This document shows, one piece after another, positions 1-8,473 of a stretch of 64,000 nt of DNA. Source of the DNA: Rhodoblastus sp963727035 (GTDB taxonomy: Bacteria > Pseudomonadota > Alphaproteobacteria > Rhizobiales > Beijerinckiaceae); NCBI GenBank assembly GCA_963727035.1, contig CAVSEY010000029.1, forward strand, positions 62,001 through 126,000. Reading direction: 5' to 3'. The notes below the pieces were generated by a model that did not search any database, was not told where the DNA came from, and saw nothing but the letters and a program-made list of their open reading frames with translations. How positions within the stretch are numbered: position 1 is the stretch's first letter; each line of letters begins with the position of its first letter. The position numbers were made by a program, and so were the translations under genes.

Positions 1-451
1 GGGCGGAAGGCGCGAAGGAATGCAGGAGCAGAGCAAAACTATGCCGCTGGGCGGCGTCCATGCTGGCGAACAGCGGGGCCGCGGCTTCCGCGACCTTTTG
101 CAGTTCCTCGCCGCGCGCGACGAGATCCCTGGAGGCGAGCTTCATGCCGGAGACGACGTCGTCCTTGTCGCGGAAAGCGGCGGCTTCCTTCACCGCTTCC
201 TTCTGGCGCTCGGCTCGCGCGGCGATGACCTGGCGCGCGATCTTTTCCAGATTGTCCCAGTCCTTTTCCTGCGCCGGCGTCAGGCGCAGGCCTGCCTTGA
301 TGGCGGCGATCCGCGCGTCGACGATGGTGGCGCGATCCGCCTCCGATTGCGGCGCCTGGGCCGCAGGCTGCGGCGATTCCGCCGCCACCGGGCGCAACGG
401 GGAGGAAGCGAGCAGAGCCGCCGTCAAAATGAGGAGAAAATGTCTTTTCAT
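1..451 (-). CDS. Spy/CpxP-like periplasmic LTXXQ protein (partial)
   Basis: The frame opens with ATG at 451 and runs off the left edge of the window, so about 150 codons of the N-terminal part are visible. An N-terminal signal peptide (MKRHFLLILTAALLAS, then a VAA cleavage region) is followed by a helical, charged domain containing LTPAQ at about residue 55. That motif is the LTXXQ signature of Spy/CpxP-type periplasmic chaperone or metal-stress proteins. The rest is rich in Ala, Glu, Lys and Arg and predicted all-helical, as in the family. Role in envelope stress is inferred from the family only. No operon partner is visible; the next gene on the same strand ends 82 bp upstream of this start. 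Confidence 0.72.
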   Translation of the reverse strand, partial: MKRHFLLILTAALLASSPLRPVAAESPQPAAQAPQSEADRATIVDARIAAIKAGLRLTPAQEKDWDNLEKIARQVIAARAERQKEAVKEAAAFRDKDDVVSGMKLASRDLVARGEELQKVAEAAAPLFASMDAAQRHSFALLLHSFAPSA

Positions 452-533
452 GGGACCCTTCTTTTTCAGCCCGTCCGACTGGCCCGGACCATGCCCCGAA
501 TTGAAGGCGACCACAAGCCAAGCCCACGCAATT

Positions 534-1094
534 TCAGGGCCGCATCAGCACCGGCGTGCCGACATGGACGCGGTTGTAGAGATCGATCACATCTTCGTTA
601 TACATGCGGATGCAGCCGTGGGAGACGGCGCCGCCGATGCTGGCGCGCATCCTCCGGGTCGAGCCGTGGATGGCGATCTCGGATTGGTAAAGGGTGATGG
701 CGCGGGCGCCCATCGGGTTGTTCGGCGCGCCGCCACTCACCCTTTGGGGCAAGGAAGGCTCTTCTTCCCTGACCTCGGATGGCGGAGCCCAGTCCGGCCG
801 GACGAATTTGCCGCTGACGGCGGTTTCGCCGGACCATTCCGCGCCGTGGCGCGGCACGCCGACCGGATATTCGATCGCCCGCCCGTCGCCGAGGACGAAA
901 AACAAGCGCCGCCGCGCTGCGTCGATGACGATGGTTCCGGGCTCTTCGCCTGTTTCGTAACGCACGAATTGTCTGGACTGCGCCGCCGGCGCGCCGCCGA
1001 CGACGGCGGCCAGGAAGAGCGCCGCCGCCAGGCGCTTGCGCAAACCGGCCTTCGGCCTCAGACTCTCGCCGGATGAAGGGAAGGAATGAGCCAT
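534..1094 (-). CDS. L,D-transpeptidase (YkuD domain), exported
   Basis: Short YkuD-family protein of about 186 residues. An Arg-rich N-region and a hydrophobic segment (LAAALFLAAVVGGAPAAQS) form a signal peptide. The catalytic domain holds IHGS and, 15 residues on, the signature SHGCIRM, with the nucleophilic Cys and the conserved His. Such enzymes make 3-3 peptidoglycan cross-links or attach proteins to peptidoglycan in the periplasm. The start is uncertain. ATG at 1094 gives a normal signal peptide but has no Shine-Dalgarno; an in-frame ATG at 1124 is preceded by AAAGGACGA and would add ten residues. Either start overlaps the divergent gene beginning at 1093. Confidence 0.86.
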   Translation of the reverse strand: MAHSFPSSGESLRPKAGLRKRLAAALFLAAVVGGAPAAQSRQFVRYETGEEPGTIVIDAARRRLFFVLGDGRAIEYPVGVPRHGAEWSGETAVSGKFVRPDWAPPSEVREEEPSLPQRVSGGAPNNPMGARAITLYQSEIAIHGSTRRMRASIGGAVSHGCIRMYNEDVIDLYNRVHVGTPVLMRP

Positions 1095-1656
1095 GTTTTC
1101 GCGCGCCCTGTTTTTCGCCGCCATTTCGTCCTTTTGCCTCGGCGCCTCAGCCGCCGCATCCGCGCTCGAAGGCGTCAAGGACATCGTCCTCCACGCCAGG
1201 GACGGCCATGCCGTCGTGATCGGGCGCGCCACTTTCACGCCGGAGGGCGACAAGTCGCGTTTCAGGATCGATCTGGACGGTAAAAAATTCACCCAATATT
1301 TCCTTTCGATGCGCGAGTTCAAATGCGTCGAGGCCCAGGAAGTCCTGTGCCACGTGCCCTATCCCTACGCCAATCCCGACGTCGTGACAGCCGGCGATCC
1401 GTCCTGGCTCGAACACGCCCTTCTGTTCTTTTACAAAAGCCCGGGCGACTACGGCGCAAAAATGTCGCATGGGATCATTTTCACCCTGACGCCGACCCAG
1501 GATGGCTTCGCCGGCAAGGCGCAATCGATCGACCTCGATGAAATCGCCATTCCGCCCGACGACAAGAGCAAGGCTTTCTTCACGTCGGACCATCGCTATG
1601 ACATCCAACCGGGGGCGCGCTGGTTCGAAAGCCTGACCATCGAGCCGCATCGTTGA
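1093..1656 (+). CDS. Uncharacterised secreted protein
   Basis: 187-residue protein with a clear signal peptide (hydrophobic core AISSFCLGASAAASA). The mature part is compact, with two Cys about ten residues apart (FKCVEAQEVLCHV) that could form a disulfide. No catalytic motif or named domain is recognised. The start is well supported by GGAAGGAATGAG just upstream. Its ATG overlaps, on the opposite strand, the start of the L,D-transpeptidase, so the two genes have no separate promoter space. A function in the periplasm is inferred from export only. Confidence 0.7.
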   Translation: MFSRALFFAAISSFCLGASAAASALEGVKDIVLHARDGHAVVIGRATFTPEGDKSRFRIDLDGKKFTQYFLSMREFKCVEAQEVLCHVPYPYANPDVVTAGDPSWLEHALLFFYKSPGDYGAKMSHGIIFTLTPTQDGFAGKAQSIDLDEIAIPPDDKSKAFFTSDHRYDIQPGARWFESLTIEPHR

Positions 1657-1733
1657 CCCGCCGCAAGGCGAAAACGCGTCCAAGCGCCTATATGACAGGG
1701 AGAACCGAAGGGAGCGGCGCGCGCCGGAGGAAG

Positions 1734-2174
1734 ATGCGCATTATTGACGACACCAATCCCGACATGCCGGAGATCAATCCGCAAAAGGTCTGCTTCATCG
1801 CCGCCAAGGCGCGCGAACTGCTCAGCGTGGACGAAGGCGCCAAGCCCGACGCCTCCAACGCCACGGATGACGGGGAGCGGGCCATTCTCACCGACGCCGC
1901 CTATGGCCCGATCCGCGCGGAGCTGGAGCAGTTCATCGCCGATCTCGACGAGGACGAGGCGGCGGCGCTGGTCGCCCTGATGTGGATCGGGCGCGGCGAT
2001 TTCGAGCCCCGGGACTGGGAAGACGCCGTGGTCCAGGCGCGCGAACGCAGCCGGACGCCGGCGGCCCATTATCTCCTCGGCGAGCCCTTGCTGCCCGATT
2101 ATCTGGAGGATGCGCTCGCCGCCTTCGGACATTCCTGCCGCGATTTCGACGGCGGGCCGGACGCCGAGGTTTGA
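1734..2174 (+). CDS. DUF3775 domain protein
   Basis: 146-residue cytoplasmic protein matching the DUF3775 pattern of alphaproteobacteria: an N-terminal segment with VCFIAAKARELLS, an acidic helix (IADLDEDEAAALVALMWIGRG) and a C-terminal YLLGEPLLPDYLEDAL. The start at 1734 is chosen because GGAGGAAG sits right upstream; an upstream in-frame start at 1653 would overlap the previous gene and lacks such a site. The family function is unknown; the MWIGRGDF segment is characteristic. It stands alone between two secreted-protein genes. Confidence 0.78.
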   Translation: MRIIDDTNPDMPEINPQKVCFIAAKARELLSVDEGAKPDASNATDDGERAILTDAAYGPIRAELEQFIADLDEDEAAALVALMWIGRGDFEPRDWEDAVVQARERSRTPAAHYLLGEPLLPDYLEDALAAFGHSCRDFDGGPDAEV

Positions 2175-2273
2175 TTCCCGCGGATCGCCGTCATTCTCAT
2201 GGAAGCCGCATGGGTTGCGCGGGGCGCGCGACCATGCCAACTTCACGCAAGGTGACTCGCGGACGGGGCGCTC

Positions 2274-2708
2274 ATGACTCTCTTTCCATCTGAAAAAACG
2301 TCCAAAATCGTGCTTCTGGCGATCGGTCTTGCGCTGGTGCTGGGCGCCTGCGCCAGCACGCCGCCCACGGGACCGACGGTGAACGCGGTCGCGGGCTCGA
2401 ATGTTTCCGACCAGAAATTCGCGCGCGACGATGCTTCCTGCCGGGCCAGGGCCTATGCGGCGACCTCCAGTTCCGCCGCCGCCGGTCAACTCGATCTGCA
2501 AGGTCAGTACAATTCGATCTATTCCGACTGCATGCTCAACCGCGGCTATGAGATTTCGCAAACGGTCGCGCATTACGCTTATGGCCCGGGTCCTTATGCT
2601 TATGGCCCAGGCCCTTACGCTTTTGGCCCAGGCCCTTGGGGCTACGGCGGCCCCTATTATTATGGCTGGGGTTGGGGCGGCGGTGTGGGCTGGGGCCGTC
2701 GCTGGTAA
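2274..2708 (+). CDS. Small lipoprotein with Gly/Tyr-rich repeat tail
   Basis: 144 residues. The N-terminus has a lipoprotein signal peptide ending in the lipobox LGAC, giving a lipidated Cys at about residue 25. A central segment with two further Cys (DDASCRARAYA and YSDCMLNRGYE) resembles many small alphaproteobacterial outer-membrane lipoproteins. The C-terminus is low-complexity: three near-identical YGPGPYA units followed by a Trp/Gly-rich stretch, mirrored in the DNA at about 2574-2640. Function is unknown; the tail suggests a surface or peptidoglycan-interacting segment, which is inference. Confidence 0.72.
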   Translation: MTLFPSEKTSKIVLLAIGLALVLGACASTPPTGPTVNAVAGSNVSDQKFARDDASCRARAYAATSSSAAAGQLDLQGQYNSIYSDCMLNRGYEISQTVAHYAYGPGPYAYGPGPYAFGPGPWGYGGPYYYGWGWGGGVGWGRRW

Positions 2709-2720
2709 CGAGGCGGGGAT

Positions 2721-4332
2721 CTAAATCCCGCCGCCGTCGCCGAGCCCCTCTTGGCCGCGAACCTTTGCGCGCCGCGCCCGGTTGAGGCGATGGTCCGCGT
2801 AAATTCCGCGTGCGAACGGGCGCAGCGCGGCGTCGGCAAGGCCAAGAAGAAGCCCGGTCTCTGGGCTTGCGCCGAGCAGGATCGCGCCTGAACCGACGCA
2901 GAGACCGCTGAACAAGGCCAGTCCGACCGTGGTCGGCAGGGGCTGGCGCGACTGGGTTTTCCCCGGCGCGGCGGCGGTGTCTTTGCTTTGCGGCGCTTCA
3001 TTCTTTTGCGGAGCCTGGCGCCGGTCGATCAGGCCGAAGGCCACGGTCTCATTGGTGACGCGGTCGATCAGGATGAAGCCGCCAAGATCGCGGTTGTCGC
3101 GATAATCGGCGAGAACCATCGGGCGGTCGAAATTGAGCGTGGCGAGAGCGATCTCGTTGAGGCCCAGGGGCCGCGCCGGCGCCGGCTCGAAAGTGTGGAT
3201 ATCGATCAGATGATGGATGTTCGCGACGGTCGCATTGGCCGTGCGCGCGCCGAGCTTGACGATATAGGACGCGCCGGGATGCATGTCGGTCTCGGCGGTC
3301 CATAGCAGCCGGGCGTGGGCCTGTGAGGCGACCTCCGGCCGTTCCTGCGCCGCGACCAGCACGTCGCCGCGCGAGACGTCGATTTCTTCCGTCGAGCGTG
3401 AGCGTCACCGACTGGCCGGCGACCGCCGCTTCGAGATCGCCGTCCTGGGTGACGATTCTTTGCACCCGGCTGGTCTTGCCCGAAGGCAAGGCGGCGATTT
3501 CATCGCCGACCGCGATCGCGCCGGCGGCGACCCAGCCGGAAAAGCCGCGAAAATCGAGATTGGGGCGATTGACCCATTGCACCGGGAAACGGAAAGGCGC
3601 TGCCCGGGCCTGCGCGCCGGCCGTTTCGATTTTTTCGAGTAAAGGCAGCAGCGCCTCGCCCTGGAACCAGGGCGTGCGCTCGGACAGCGCGGCGATATTG
3701 TCGCCGTTGAGCGCCGAGATCGGCAGCGGCGCGACGGTGCGGAAATTCAGCTCGCGCGCCATATCGCGGAAAGCGCCGACGATTTCGTTGAAACGCGCCT
3801 CGCTGTAATCGACGAGGTCCATCTTGTTGATCGCGAGCGCCACGTCGCGCACGCCAAGCATGGAGACGATGAAGGCGTGGCGACGGGTCTGCGGCAGGAT
3901 GCCCTTGCGCGCGTCGATCAGGATGATCGCGAGATCGGCGGTCGAGGCGCCGGTCGCCATATTGCGGGTATATTGCTCGTGTCCGGGCGTATCGGCGACG
4001 ATGAAGGCGCGCTTTTCGGTGTGGAAATAGCGATAGGCGACATCGATGGTGATGCCCTGTTCGCGCTCGGCGGCAAGACCGTCCACCAGAAGCGCGAAAT
4101 CGAGCGCGCCGTTCTGCGTGCCGAATTTTTTCGAGTCGCGGTCGAGCGCGGCGAGTTGATCCTCGGCGATGGTTTGCGCGTCATAGAGCATCCGGCCGAT
4201 CAGAGTCGATTTGCCGTCGTCGACCGAGCCGCAGGTGATGAAGCGCAGCAGGGCTTTTTCGCTCCCGCGCGGCGCGGCGAGCGGCGCCGGCGCAGCGCAA
4301 GAAAATTCCTGTTCGGCAAAGGCGTAAGCCAT
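2721..4332 (-). CDS. cysN: Sulfate adenylyltransferase subunit 1 (CysN), frameshifted, with C-terminal membrane-like extension
   Basis: GTPase subunit of ATP sulfurylase, which with CysD makes APS from sulfate and ATP. The N-terminal GTPase domain shows the P-loop GSVDDGKST, DTPGHEQY and NKMDLVD, followed by the EF-Tu-like beta-barrel domains. The frame breaks near 3390, at the equivalent of VTLTL...DVSRGDVLVA; downstream sequence continues in another frame from LVAAQERPEV to the stop at 2721. Restoring one CG gives about 537 residues. This is longer than E. coli CysN (475), but the extra C-terminal 95 residues are not an APS kinase; they hold a hydrophobic segment (VGLALFSGLCVGSGAILLG), perhaps DUF2061-like. 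The start overlaps the cysD stop (TGATG). Confidence 0.88.
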
Positions 4333-5234
4333 CAGAAATAGCCTTCCTGCTTCTTCTGCTCCATCGAGGCGGAGCCGTCGTGGTCGATGATGCGGCCTTC
4401 GCGCTCCGAAACTTTGGAGGCGCGCATTTCGGCGATGATCTCGGGCAAGGTCGCCGCCGTGCTCTCGATCGCGCCGGTGAGCGGATAACAGCCGAGCGTG
4501 CGGAAGCGGACGCTCAAGTGCTCGACCTCTTCGCCGGGGCGCAACGCCATGCGCTCGTCGTCGCGCATGATGAGGGCGCCGTCGCGGCGCACGACGGGGC
4601 GGGGCTGGGCGAAATAAAGCCAGGGAATCGGGATGTTTTCCTTCGCGATATAGTCCCAGACGTCGGCCTCGGTCCAATTGGAGAGCGGGAAGACGCGAAA
4701 GCTTTCGCCCGCGCGCTTGCGGGTGTTGTAGAGCCGCCAGGGTTCGGGTCGCTGGGTCTTGGGGTCCCAGCGATGCTCTTTTGTGCGCAACGAGAAGACG
4801 CGTTCCTTGGCGCGCGATTTCTCCTCGTCGCGCCGCGCGCCGCCGAAAGCCGCGTCGAAGCCATATTTGTCGAGCGCCTGTTTCAGGCCTTGCGTCTTCA
4901 TCACGTCGGTATGGACGCGCGAGCCGGAGTCGAACGGATTGACGCCCGCCTTGACGCCCTCCTGGTTGACATGGACCAGAAGTTCAAGCCCAAGCTCGCC
5001 GGCGCGGCGGTCGCGGAATTCGATCATCTCGCGGAACTTCCAGGTCGTATCGACATGGAGCAGCGGGAAGGGCGGACGTGACGGAAAGAAAGCCTTTTGC
5101 GCCAGATGAAGCAGGACCGCCGAATCCTTGCCGATCGAATAGAGCAGAACCGGCCTTTCGCATTCCGCCGCGACCTCGCGGAAAATATGGATGGATTCGG
5201 CTTCGAGCTTTTGCAGATGGGTGAGCTGGATCAT
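4332..5234 (-). CDS. cysD: Sulfate adenylyltransferase subunit 2 (CysD)
   Basis: 300 residues, the family's usual length (E. coli 302). It is a PP-loop ATP pyrophosphatase with the motif YSIGKDSAVLLHLAQKAF near residue 30 and the typical HVDTTWKFREM, FGGARRDEEKSRAKER and LSNWTEADVWDYI segments. It adenylylates sulfate to APS together with CysN. The start at 5234 begins MIQLTHLQKLEAESIHI, matching the family N-terminus; a longer in-frame reading upstream is not supported. It lies 25 bp after cysH and overlaps cysN by one base. Confidence 0.96.
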   Translation of the reverse strand: MIQLTHLQKLEAESIHIFREVAAECERPVLLYSIGKDSAVLLHLAQKAFFPSRPPFPLLHVDTTWKFREMIEFRDRRAGELGLELLVHVNQEGVKAGVNPFDSGSRVHTDVMKTQGLKQALDKYGFDAAFGGARRDEEKSRAKERVFSLRTKEHRWDPKTQRPEPWRLYNTRKRAGESFRVFPLSNWTEADVWDYIAKENIPIPWLYFAQPRPVVRRDGALIMRDDERMALRPGEEVEHLSVRFRTLGCYPLTGAIESTAATLPEIIAEMRASKVSEREGRIIDHDGSASMEQKKQEGYF

Positions 5235-5259
5235 GAATTCGCCGGTTCTCTCGCGTGCT

Positions 5260-5982
5260 TCATTCCGCGGCGGCGACATGCAGGCCGCATTCCTTCTTGT
5301 CTTCGCTTTCCCACCACCAGCGGCCGGCGCGCTCCGGCTCGCCGGGAAGAATCGCGCGGGTGCAGGGCGCGCAGCCGATCGACAGGAATCCGCGCTCATG
5401 CAGATCATTGACAGGGACCTGATTCTGAGCGCAATAATCCGCAATCGCCTCGCGTGAAAAATCGAGCAGCGGGCTTGCCTTGATCAGGCCTCTGCCGTCG
5501 TCGAACTCGGCGAAACGCAAGCCGGAGCGGTGGCCGGACTGGTCGCCGCGCAGGCCGGCGATCCAACCCAGCGCGCCGGCGAGCGCGCGGCCCAGCGGCT
5601 CGATCTTGCGCACCGCGCAGCAGGCCTTGCGCAAATCGAGGCCATGATAGAAGCCATTGATCCCGTGGTTGGCGGTCAAGGCCTGCACGGCCTCGGCGTC
5701 GGGGAGGAAAGCCTTGATGCGCAAGCCATATTTTTGTTCGGTGCGCGCCCAGAGGTCGTAGGTTTCGGGAAATAGCCTTCCGGTGTCGAGCGTGGCGAAT
5801 TCGATGTCGAGATTTTCCGCAGTGATGGCGTGGGTCAGCGCCTGATCCTCGATCCCGAAACTGGTGGTGAAGACGATGCGTCCGGGCACGTTCTGGCGCA
5901 GGAAAACCAGGCGCTCGGCAAGACTTTTTTGCGGGAAACGGGCGTTGAGCGGCTTGGGAAGGGTACGAAGGAACTCAGACAT
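5260..5982 (-). CDS. cysH: Assimilatory APS reductase (CysH)
   Basis: 240-residue thioredoxin-dependent reductase of the PAPS/APS reductase family. It carries both cysteine pairs that bind a 4Fe-4S cluster in APS-type enzymes (KACCAVRK and GCAPCTR) and the C-terminal catalytic KKECGLH. It is therefore expected to reduce APS directly, which fits the absence of an APS kinase gene. The PP-loop-like region is TSFGIEDQALTHAI. The upstream DUF934 gene overlaps its start by 8 bp and cysD follows after 25 bp, so it is mid-operon. Confidence 0.95.
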   Translation of the reverse strand: MSEFLRTLPKPLNARFPQKSLAERLVFLRQNVPGRIVFTTSFGIEDQALTHAITAENLDIEFATLDTGRLFPETYDLWARTEQKYGLRIKAFLPDAEAVQALTANHGINGFYHGLDLRKACCAVRKIEPLGRALAGALGWIAGLRGDQSGHRSGLRFAEFDDGRGLIKASPLLDFSREAIADYCAQNQVPVNDLHERGFLSIGCAPCTRAILPGEPERAGRWWWESEDKKECGLHVAAAE

Positions 5983-6478
5983 GGGCGGCCCTCGCGAGGC
6001 GTTGTTCGGGGATGCTGTCCTGTGCGCCGTAATCGCGCTGGTATAGGAAGCTGATGCGTTTCAAGGCTTCCATCCAATGCTCGACCGGCTGGCGCGCCGC
6101 GCTGGCGCCGATGATTTCGACCTCGTCGAAGCCGCAGGCGAGCGCCTGCGGGAACTGGTCGGCAATCAGCGGTCCGAAGGCGCGCAGAGTTCCCTTGAAA
6201 CCCGCCTGTCGGAGCTGCCGCCCGACGGAAAAACCGCGCCCGTCGGCGGCGTTGGGGAAATGGACGACGATCAGGTCCAGCCGGTCGAAGAACGGCGCGA
6301 CCTCTTCCAAAGCGCGGTTCGGCTCCAGCAGGGCGCCGAGCCTGAGGTCGGTCTGGACCAGAGGGGATTCGGCGATGGCGCCAAAGACCGTGAGCACGAA
6401 ATTGGTTTCGGCCTGGCAGAGAGTTTCGGCCCGCTCCCAGACATCCTCTTTGGGGCCATGACGATCAAGCAACAGCAT
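5975..6478 (-). CDS. DUF934 protein of the sulfate-assimilation operon
   Basis: 167 residues; recognised as a DUF934 protein from the FPNAADGRGFSVGRQLR segment and the GFDEVEI..., LKRISFLYQ C-terminal region. This family sits almost invariably next to cysI and cysH in proteobacteria. The biochemical role is not settled; a part in electron supply to, or assembly of, sulfite reductase is inference. The start at 6478 overlaps the cysI stop by 14 bp, and its end overlaps the cysH start by 8 bp, indicating translational coupling. Confidence 0.87.
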   Translation of the reverse strand: MLLLDRHGPKEDVWERAETLCQAETNFVLTVFGAIAESPLVQTDLRLGALLEPNRALEEVAPFFDRLDLIVVHFPNAADGRGFSVGRQLRQAGFKGTLRAFGPLIADQFPQALACGFDEVEIIGASAARQPVEHWMEALKRISFLYQRDYGAQDSIPEQRLARAAHV

Positions 6479-8135
6479 CGACGATCTCCTTGAAAGCGGT
6501 TTTGAACGGCGCAAGGCCGAGACGACGGGTGGTTTCGATAAAGCTCTCGCCGGGCTGACGCCGGGCGAGATAGACGGCGACGAGGCGCTCGACCGCCTCG
6601 GGAACTTTTTCGGCGGACAGGCCGGGGCCGAGCAGCTCGCCGAGCGCATAAAGATCGCCGGGGTCGCCGCCGAGGGTGATCTGGTAGGATTCGGCCCCTT
6701 TCTTTTCGAGGCCGAGAATGCCGATGGCGCCGACATGGTGATGGCCGCAGGCGTTGACGCAGCCCGAAATCTTGATGCTCAGTTCGCCGATGTCCTTCTG
6801 GCGCGACGGATCGGCGAAGGTCTGGGCCAGCGCCTGCGCGACCGGAATCGAGCGCGCGGTGGCGAGGCCGCAATAATCGAGGCCGGGGCAGCTGACGATG
6901 TCGGTGATCAGGCCGACATTGGCGCTGGCGAGGCCCTGCTCTTTCAGCCGGGCGAAAATCTCGGGGACATCGTCGAGCCGCACATGCGGCAGAACGAGAT
7001 TTTGGGCGTAGGTGACGCGCGCTTCGTCGAAGGAATAGCGTTCGGCGAGATCGGCCACGGTTCGCATCTGGCCGGAGCTGATGTCGCCGGGGATTCCGCC
7101 GACGGGTTTGAGCGAAATCGTCAGCGCCGCATAGCCCGCGCGCTTATGGCGGGTGAGATTGTGCTCGACGAAACGCGCAAGCTCCTCGTCCCGCGCGATC
7201 GCCTGCTCCAGTCCGCGCGAGACTCCCGGCAGGTCTTCATAGGGCGGGGCGGTGAAAAAGGCGGCGATGCGCGCCTCTTCCGCCACACCGGCATTGGCCT
7301 TCGCCTTGTCGATCCGGGCGAATTCCTCTTCGACCTGGGCGCGAAAAACCTCGACGCCGATGTCATGGACGAGGAATTTGATCCGCGCCTTCCATTTGTT
7401 GTCGCGCCGCCCGGCGAGATTATAGACGCGCAGCGCGGCTTCGAGATAGGCGAGGAGGTCTTCGCGCGGCAGGAAATCGCGCAGGACCTTGGCTTCCATC
7501 GGCGAGCGGCCGAGTCCGCCGCCGACGAGGATGCGGTAGCCGATCGCGCCGCTCGCTGCGTCGCGGACGATGCGCACGCCGAGATCATGCGATTTCATCA
7601 CCGTGCGGTCCTGCGCGGCGCCGGAGACGGCGATCTTGAACTTGCGCGCCAGCCATTCGAATTCGGGATGAAGGCTCGACCATTGCCGGATCAGTTCGGC
7701 GATCGGGCGCGGGTCCTCGATTTCGTCAAAGGCGACGCCGGCGAAGGGATCGGCGGTGACATTGCGGATGCAATTGCCGGAGGTCTGGATGCAATGCATG
7801 CCGACATCGGCGAGAAGCCCGAGAACGGTCGGAACGTCGTTCAGTTTCGCCCAGTGGAACTGGAGATTGGTGCGCGTGGTGAAATGGCCGTAGCCGCGGT
7901 CATGGACGTCGGCGATTTGGGCGAGTTGGCGCAACTGCCGCGCATCGAGCGCGCCATAGGGAATGGCGATGCGCAGCATGTAGGAATGGAGCTGGAGATA
8001 GAGGCCGTTCTTCAGGCGCAGGGGCCGGAATTCGTCCTCGGTCAGCGCGCCGGACAGGCGGCGCTCGACCTGGCTGGCGAATTGCGCCACGCGTTCGCGC
8101 ACCAGCCGCTCGTCGAATTCGTCGTAAAGGTACAT
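6465..8135 (-). CDS. cysI: Sulfite reductase hemoprotein (CysI-type nitrite/sulfite reductase)
   Basis: 556 residues with the duplicated ferredoxin-like and siroheme-4Fe-4S domains. Cluster ligands are seen as CPGLDYC and, about 38 residues on, CVNACGHHH; HFTTRTNLQFH and TSGNCIRNV are the typical siroheme-binding segments. It reduces sulfite to sulfide, the last inorganic step of cysteine synthesis. Assignment to sulfite rather than nitrite follows from the cys operon context. It starts 11 bp after DUF2849 and overlaps the DUF934 gene. A siroheme synthase gene, often first in this operon, is not present here. Confidence 0.93.
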   Translation of the reverse strand: MYLYDEFDERLVRERVAQFASQVERRLSGALTEDEFRPLRLKNGLYLQLHSYMLRIAIPYGALDARQLRQLAQIADVHDRGYGHFTTRTNLQFHWAKLNDVPTVLGLLADVGMHCIQTSGNCIRNVTADPFAGVAFDEIEDPRPIAELIRQWSSLHPEFEWLARKFKIAVSGAAQDRTVMKSHDLGVRIVRDAASGAIGYRILVGGGLGRSPMEAKVLRDFLPREDLLAYLEAALRVYNLAGRRDNKWKARIKFLVHDIGVEVFRAQVEEEFARIDKAKANAGVAEEARIAAFFTAPPYEDLPGVSRGLEQAIARDEELARFVEHNLTRHKRAGYAALTISLKPVGGIPGDISSGQMRTVADLAERYSFDEARVTYAQNLVLPHVRLDDVPEIFARLKEQGLASANVGLITDIVSCPGLDYCGLATARSIPVAQALAQTFADPSRQKDIGELSIKISGCVNACGHHHVGAIGILGLEKKGAESYQITLGGDPGDLYALGELLGPGLSAEKVPEAVERLVAVYLARRQPGESFIETTRRLGLAPFKTAFKEIVDAVA

Positions 8136-8146
8136 GACGCGCCTTT

Positions 8147-8473
8147 TCAGATCTGGAAATCGGCTTGTTTGCCGAGGTCGGGGCGCACGCTGGGGCCGAG
8201 CGCCCGCAAGGCTTCGCGGTAATGGCGGGGGCGGGGGGCGCCCTCGGCGATCTCGACCACGACCAGATAGGGATCGACCACTTTGGCGTGGAGCAATTCC
8301 CTCGCGCCGAAACGCTCCAGCGCCTCGGCGGCGCCCTCGTTGCGGGCGATGAGCGCCTGGCGCGGGTCGCGCGTCCAGCCCTCGACGGCGGCGAAGACCA
8401 CTTCGCCTTCGCGCAGGTCATTGGCGATCAGGATCGCCGGCAGTTCGGGACGCGTTGCGGCGGCCATTTTCAT
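8147..8473 (-). CDS. DUF2849 protein, first gene of the cys operon
   Basis: 108-residue protein of the DUF2849 family, recognised from the LIANDLREGEVVF, WTRDPRQALIA and VDPYLVVVEI segments and from its position just upstream of cysI in many Hyphomicrobiales. An alternative start at 8467 (MAAATRP) is equally possible. Function is unknown; permanent linkage with sulfite reductase suggests a role in that reaction. It is the first gene of the minus-strand operon DUF2849-cysI-DUF934-cysH-cysD-cysN. Confidence 0.84.
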   Translation of the reverse strand: MKMAAATRPELPAILIANDLREGEVVFAAVEGWTRDPRQALIARNEGAAEALERFGARELLHAKVVDPYLVVVEIAEGAPRPRHYREALRALGPSVRPDLGKQADFQI

